Of a DNA stretch of 34,840 bases, positions 31,738 to 34,840 are shown piece after piece. Source of the stretch: Candidatus Methanophagales archaeon. Lineage in GTDB: Archaea; Halobacteriota; Syntropharchaeia; Alkanophagales; Methanospirareceae. The notes under the pieces were generated by a model. That model made no database searches and was not told the origin of the DNA. It saw only the letters and a program-made list of their open reading frames with translations. Made by a program: the position numbers and the translations under genes. Location of the stretch: assembly GCA_017883965.1 (NCBI GenBank), contig JAFNKG010000021.1:1-34840 (forward strand). Reading direction: 5' to 3'. The first letter of the stretch is position 1. The number at the start of each line of letters is the position of its first letter.

Positions 31738-32175
31738 TTATTTAAGCAACTCCACCTTCGTTAAAAATGTTAGCAGATAGCCTGTAAGAGTTCCCAAGAT
31801 AAACATTAAATTGCTACCGTCAAGACGACCTGTGGACGTGAGCCAACTTGCTACACCTACAATTGCGCCGAGCAAACCTACTACCAAAACCATACGAATA
31901 GCTGAATAAAGCAAATTACCTTTCTGGAGTTTAGCCAAGGATCCCATTGTAGAATCAATTACTTCTTTTACCCCGTCCTTCAAAGCGCTTGTGCCTTCAG
32001 GATTGCTTAGAGCATCAGTCCAAAATGAACTTTGCTTCTTTTGCCCTAAACTTGCCCAATACTGAAGCTCCTGATAGTCTTTCATAGAAATTGTTATCTC
32101 TTCTTGTTTTTGTACGGCTGGAACACCCGAGGCTGTTTCTTTTGTTTCATCATCCACCATATTTTTGACTCCCAT
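31738..32175 (-). CDS. Two-helix membrane protein, unknown function
   Basis: 145 residues. A hydrophilic N-terminal ~90 residues (KQEEITISMKDYQELQYWAS, then an amphipathic LKDGVKEVIDSTMGSLAKLQ) is followed by two transmembrane helices (MVLVVGLLGAIVGVASWL and LMFILGTLTGYLLTFL). No family recognised. A minus-strand TATA-like GATTTATATAAGTAA at ~32192-32205 lies 17-30 bases before the ATG, so a leaderless transcript from 32175 is likely. It is 99 bases downstream of the radical SAM gene on the same strand and may belong to the same accessory unit. Confidence 0.6.
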   Translation of the reverse strand: MGVKNMVDDETKETASGVPAVQKQEEITISMKDYQELQYWASLGQKKQSSFWTDALSNPEGTSALKDGVKEVIDSTMGSLAKLQKGNLLYSAIRMVLVVGLLGAIVGVASWLTSTGRLDGSNLMFILGTLTGYLLTFLTKVELLK

Positions 32176-32194
32176 AGTTTTATGTGATTTTTAC

Positions 32195-32205
32195 TTATAT
32201 AAATC
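32195..32205 (-). promoter_or_regulatory. TATA element of the two-helix membrane protein
   Basis: Minus strand ATTTATATAAG, 20-30 bases upstream of ATG 32175. The spacing implies a leaderless mRNA. Confidence 0.45.
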
Positions 32206-32274
32206 TAGGCACGTATTTGAATCTGCCACAGATTTTCTACAATATGGAGATGTAACCTATCCTCACCGCTTCTT

Positions 32275-33204
32275 TCATAGCAGCTTCGGAGTTTCATTTT
32301 GTCGGCTATTTCGGACAGTATTCAGTTTCATAAAGAAGTTTATTAAAGAATTTCCACCATGAATTGGAGTTCCACCTTCATAATATGAGCTTTCTCTAAT
32401 CTTACCTTCAGCACCAATATGCCAATAGCTTAATTCGAGGTCTTCATCATCGTCGAAAAGAAATGGACAATCCAAATATTCACGTGCACTGGCTGTAATT
32501 TCTAAAGGAAATTTTTGCCAGCTCTGATTAATCCAATTTTCAAGTTCCAACCAGCAATCTTTGTTCAGAATAAAGGAACCTCGATGGACTTCGGGTAATA
32601 GCAATAGGCTCTCAGCCCCGTAATCCCGAGCAAACTTCAAGACATCATTTAGATATTCTATAGTACGTTCGTTTATGACTGTATTAATACCGAAAGGTAT
32701 CTTATCCTGTAAACACTGTATTTTTTCTACCAAATCTGAAATACTACGCCCACGAATCTCTGAATACAGCGGTTCCATGGCATCTATGGATAATCTTATT
32801 ATCGAAATGTTACCCGCTAAATCATTTATTATGCTCTTTGTTAGATGATGACCATTGGTAGTAATTGATATTCCAAGATTTGTAGAGTTCCAAACTTTTT
32901 TACAAAGTTCGCTTAAGTGAGGATATAAAGTTGGTTCTCCTCCTCCAAATGCTACCTCCAAAACACCTAAAGAATCCATAGCTAGACATAAGTTGTATAC
33001 GTAATTTGGATTATGCGTATTCGAGTTTTTTGGCGCATAGCAAAAGCTGCAATTCAGGTCACAACCATTGGTTAATGCAAGGCTTATTACGCGTGGGCCA
33101 ATATGAATTTTTTCATGTGGAACGGAGACTTCATCCAACAAGACATGCATTCCTGAAATACGGTCGTAAAAGTGAATCCCCTGTTTTTCGTACCGAACTT
33201 TCAT
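32275..33204 (-). CDS. Radical SAM protein paired with a small conserved protein
   Basis: 309 residues. The cluster motif CX3CX2C is at C48-C52-C55 (ALTNGCDLNCSFCYAPKN), and the SAM-binding GGGEP at 87-91. Later TTNGHHL, IIRLSIDAMEP and FGINTVINE follow the MoaA/PqqE-like barrel. The C-terminal third has a single cysteine in a CPF motif and no SPASM or twitch cysteine set, so no auxiliary cluster is expected. Its substrate is unknown; peptide or protein modification is a fair guess because the partner gene overlaps it by four bases (ATGA at 33201). The last ~15 residues (NTVRNSRQNETPKLL) are read across a duplicated DNA module and may not be native, so the 3' end could have been altered by recombination. 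Confidence 0.8.
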   Translation of the reverse strand: MKVRYEKQGIHFYDRISGMHVLLDEVSVPHEKIHIGPRVISLALTNGCDLNCSFCYAPKNSNTHNPNYVYNLCLAMDSLGVLEVAFGGGEPTLYPHLSELCKKVWNSTNLGISITTNGHHLTKSIINDLAGNISIIRLSIDAMEPLYSEIRGRSISDLVEKIQCLQDKIPFGINTVINERTIEYLNDVLKFARDYGAESLLLLPEVHRGSFILNKDCWLELENWINQSWQKFPLEITASAREYLDCPFLFDDDEDLELSYWHIGAEGKIRESSYYEGGTPIHGGNSLINFFMKLNTVRNSRQNETPKLL

Positions 33205-33572
33205 GGACCTGTCTGGCCTGTGATTTTTATTTCGATTGGGTCGTATAGTAGCATAAGTTTTATTATTCCACCAACATTGAGCCCACTCATCCCTGATACG
33301 GTGACTGTTTTTCCGTCTTGATTAACATCGCATAAATTGTCCCAACCTATATTGAAATCACTATCATTCGGTCCAAGAGATAAGACAGCATCATTAACGT
33401 TTTTCCATTGTTCACAAAACTCCTCCTTGTTATGATAACGATCTTTCCACACACCGTCCAAAAAATTTTTTACGATTTCATTAGCCCCCTCTGCTTTAGA
33501 TACATTTTCAAACTTCCCGATAATTGTTAAATGTGCAGAATGTGCTGAGCCAAATGCTTTCCATATTTTCAT
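33201..33572 (-). CDS. Small conserved protein (DUF6375-like) coupled to the radical SAM gene
   Basis: 123 residues. The N-terminus MKIWKAFGSAHSAHLTIIGKFE recalls the uncharacterised DUF6375 proteins, which open with a K-I-W...G-S-x-H-S and I-G-x-F pattern. I make this link from memory and it needs a profile search. The rest is mixed alpha/beta with a C-terminal GLNVGGIIKLMLLYDPIEIKI. No cysteine cluster, signal peptide or membrane helix is visible. GGAGGTGA four bases before the ATG is the strongest ribosome binding site in this area. A TATA element lies at 33628-33638, and the stop overlaps the radical SAM start. It may be the substrate, carrier or sensor for that enzyme. Confidence 0.6.
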   Translation of the reverse strand: MKIWKAFGSAHSAHLTIIGKFENVSKAEGANEIVKNFLDGVWKDRYHNKEEFCEQWKNVNDAVLSLGPNDSDFNIGWDNLCDVNQDGKTVTVSGMSGLNVGGIIKLMLLYDPIEIKITGQTGP

Positions 33573-33627
33573 ATTTTCACCTCCAATTAATCCATCTAGA
33601 TTTCTTATGGTGTTAAGTCATAAAACA

Positions 33628-33638
33628 CATATAAAACT
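33628..33638 (-). promoter_or_regulatory. TATA element of the small protein / radical SAM operon
   Basis: Minus strand AGTTTTATATG, 56-66 bases before ATG 33572. The inverted repeat TTATG...CATAA at about 33605-33622 lies at the predicted start of transcription and could be an operator. Confidence 0.45.
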
Positions 33639-33709
33639 TTCGATTTTTGTCAAATATTGGGATATAAACAAAAACGAAATCATTTCTTTGAAAATGCGAA
33701 TTACCCTGT

Positions 33710-34334
33710 CTATCTCACATAATTCCTCAACGTTCCAATCCCCTCTATCACGATCTCAATAGTATCCCCCCCGATTCATCGCGCCGATCCCGCTTGGCGT
33801 GCCCGTTGCTATTATGTCCCCAGGTAGTAATGTCATCACGTGCGAAGCGAACGAGACCAGCTCATCAACGTTAAAAATAAAATTGGAAGTGTTCGAATCC
33901 TGCCGCAGCTCGCCATTAAGATAACTCTGAATTTTTACATTATTAGGCTCAATCCCGTTAACGATCTTCGGCCCCACAGGGCAGAACGTATCAAAGCTCT
34001 TAGCTCTTGTCCATTGCCCATCCTTCTTTTGCAAATCGCGGGCTGTTACATCATTCAAACAGGTAAAGCCTTCCACATGCTCCATAACCTCTTCAGGTTC
34101 AATGTCTTTGCATACATCGCGTATGATAATGGCTAATTCCGCCTCATAATCAACGCGTGTAGCCTGCGCCGGGTACATAATACTCTCCTCCGGACCTATT
34201 AATGCAGTAACTGGCTTCATAAATAGTATTGGTTCTGATGGTAGCGGCATGCCAAGCTCTTTAGCGTGGTCTTTATAATTGAGACCTACTAAAACAATCT
34301 TCGTTGGTTTCTGCGTTAAAAAAGAAAGCGACAT
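33710..34334 (-). pseudogene. Fumarylacetoacetate hydrolase family protein, frameshifted near the C-terminus
   Basis: Reads well as an FAH-domain protein (2-hydroxyhepta-2,4-diene-1,7-dioate isomerase or acylpyruvase type): VLVGLNYKDHAKELG, EPILFMKP, VDYEAELAIII with metal-binding acidic residues, NDVTARDLQ, WTRAKSFDTFCPVGP, and LPGDIIATGTPSGIGAMNRG. A run of seven G (minus strand; C at 33766-33772) then shifts the frame, giving GYY and a stop at 33756. With six G the protein would continue DTIEIVIEGIGTLRNYVR to a stop at 33710, exactly the expected family C-terminus. Either a sequencing error or a true homopolymer frameshift. It follows ilvN by 26 bases on the same strand. Confidence 0.82.
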
Positions 34335-34360
34335 TTTTTTTCTTTTCTTCCCTTCACAGC

Positions 34361-34840
34361 TTAATCCCGCCCTATCGCCGTAATCCCCGTCCTGAACAAC
34401 TGCTTCACACCAAAATGTTTCATCAACTCTACAAACCGGTCTATCTTTTCCGGCTCTTCCGTAAGTTCGAGTATTACAGAATCCAGAGTAGCATCCGCTA
34501 TTTCCGCTCCGTAAGATTCCGCAAGCTGCATTACCTCAGAACGAGATTTTGAATCCTTCACATGCACCTTCATAAGGCATAAATCGCGGATAATCGCCTC
34601 TCTCTCTTCCAAATCTACCACTTTTACCACTTCTATCAGATTGCTGAGCTGCTTCCTCACCTTCTCCAACTCACTCGCTGAGCCATATAGAGCCACCGTC
34701 ATCCTTGATAACCCTTCCTGCTCGCATGGTGAAACCGTAAGAGAGGTGATATTGATTCCTCGCATCGTGAACATGCCCGACATTCTCGTAAGCACTCCCG
34801 GATTATCCTCCACCAATAACGAAATTATACGTGTTTGCAT
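34361..34840 (-). CDS. ilvN: Acetolactate synthase regulatory (small) subunit
   Basis: 159 residues; the ATG is the last three bases of the window, so the gene is complete. The N-terminal ACT domain (RIISLLVEDNPGVLTRMSGMFTMRGINI) senses valine, and the C-terminal domain (KVHVKDSKSRSEVMQLAESYGAEIADAT, ending FGVKQLFRTGITAIGRD) activates the catalytic subunit. This subunit gives feedback control of the first common step of branched-chain amino acid synthesis. The catalytic gene ilvB presumably lies just outside. The FAH-family gene follows by 26 bases. IlvC and IlvD are encoded on the same strand at 20.5 and 28.6 kb. Confidence 0.95.
   Translation of the reverse strand: MQTRIISLLVEDNPGVLTRMSGMFTMRGINITSLTVSPCEQEGLSRMTVALYGSASELEKVRKQLSNLIEVVKVVDLEEREAIIRDLCLMKVHVKDSKSRSEVMQLAESYGAEIADATLDSVILELTEEPEKIDRFVELMKHFGVKQLFRTGITAIGRD

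Overview
The window looks like a chromosomal segment of a euryarchaeon related to methanogens, quite possibly an anaerobic methane-oxidising lineage such as Methanophagales (ANME-1). The domain call is firm. It rests on an archaeal-order ribosomal protein operon that includes RNase P subunit Rpp29 and an eIF1/SUI1 homologue, an archaeal-type riboflavin synthase, a NIL-domain ferredoxin and UPF0280 protein of the methanogen homocysteine route, an aconitase-X protein of the archaeal modified mevalonate pathway, TATA-box promoters, and GGTGA-type ribosome binding sites mixed with apparently leaderless starts. The lineage is an inference from gene content only.

Layout. 1-0.8 kb: the end of an IS66 transposase that appears to have cut off a FilR1-type regulator. 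1.0-3.1 kb: a receiver-histidine kinase overlapping mtnA. 3.2-10.6 kb: housekeeping and cofactor genes, namely a nucleotidyltransferase, NIL-ferredoxin, ribC, ribH, cbiB, a Cys-rich partner, UPF0280, an AAA-type DUF4143 ATPase with a palindromic operator-like site, and thiC. 10.6-16.6 kb: an 11-gene ribosomal operon on the minus strand, from uL3 to uL14. 16.7-17.8 kb: phosphomevalonate dehydratase large subunit. 17.9-20.4 kb: a small recombinase island with an RHH protein, serine resolvase, single-domain tyrosine recombinase, a resolvase remnant and a MITE-like unit. 20.5-22.9 kb: ilvC, a SemiSWEET transporter, a deleted GxxExxY element and an AEC permease. 23-27.7 kb: a methyltransferase and two large surface proteins. 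27.7-30.2 kb: an ilvD 3' fragment, a double zinc-ribbon protein and ilvD. 30.2-33.6 kb: an accessory block with an operator-like repeat cluster, HicBA, two small membrane proteins, gene remnants and a translationally coupled pair (small conserved protein plus radical SAM enzyme). 33.7-34.8 kb: a frameshifted FAH-family gene and ilvN.

How it fits together. IlvN, IlvC and IlvD belong to branched-chain amino acid synthesis. All three lie on the minus strand but are separated by accessory DNA. RibC and RibH make riboflavin, CbiB and its Cys-rich neighbour act in cobamide synthesis, ThiC makes the thiamin pyrimidine, and the NIL-ferredoxin and UPF0280 proteins probably serve homocysteine synthesis. 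The most notable unexplained parts are the two nested deletion derivatives of a GxxExxY gene with shared inverted ends, the radical SAM pair in the HicBA-side accessory block, and the recombinase island.
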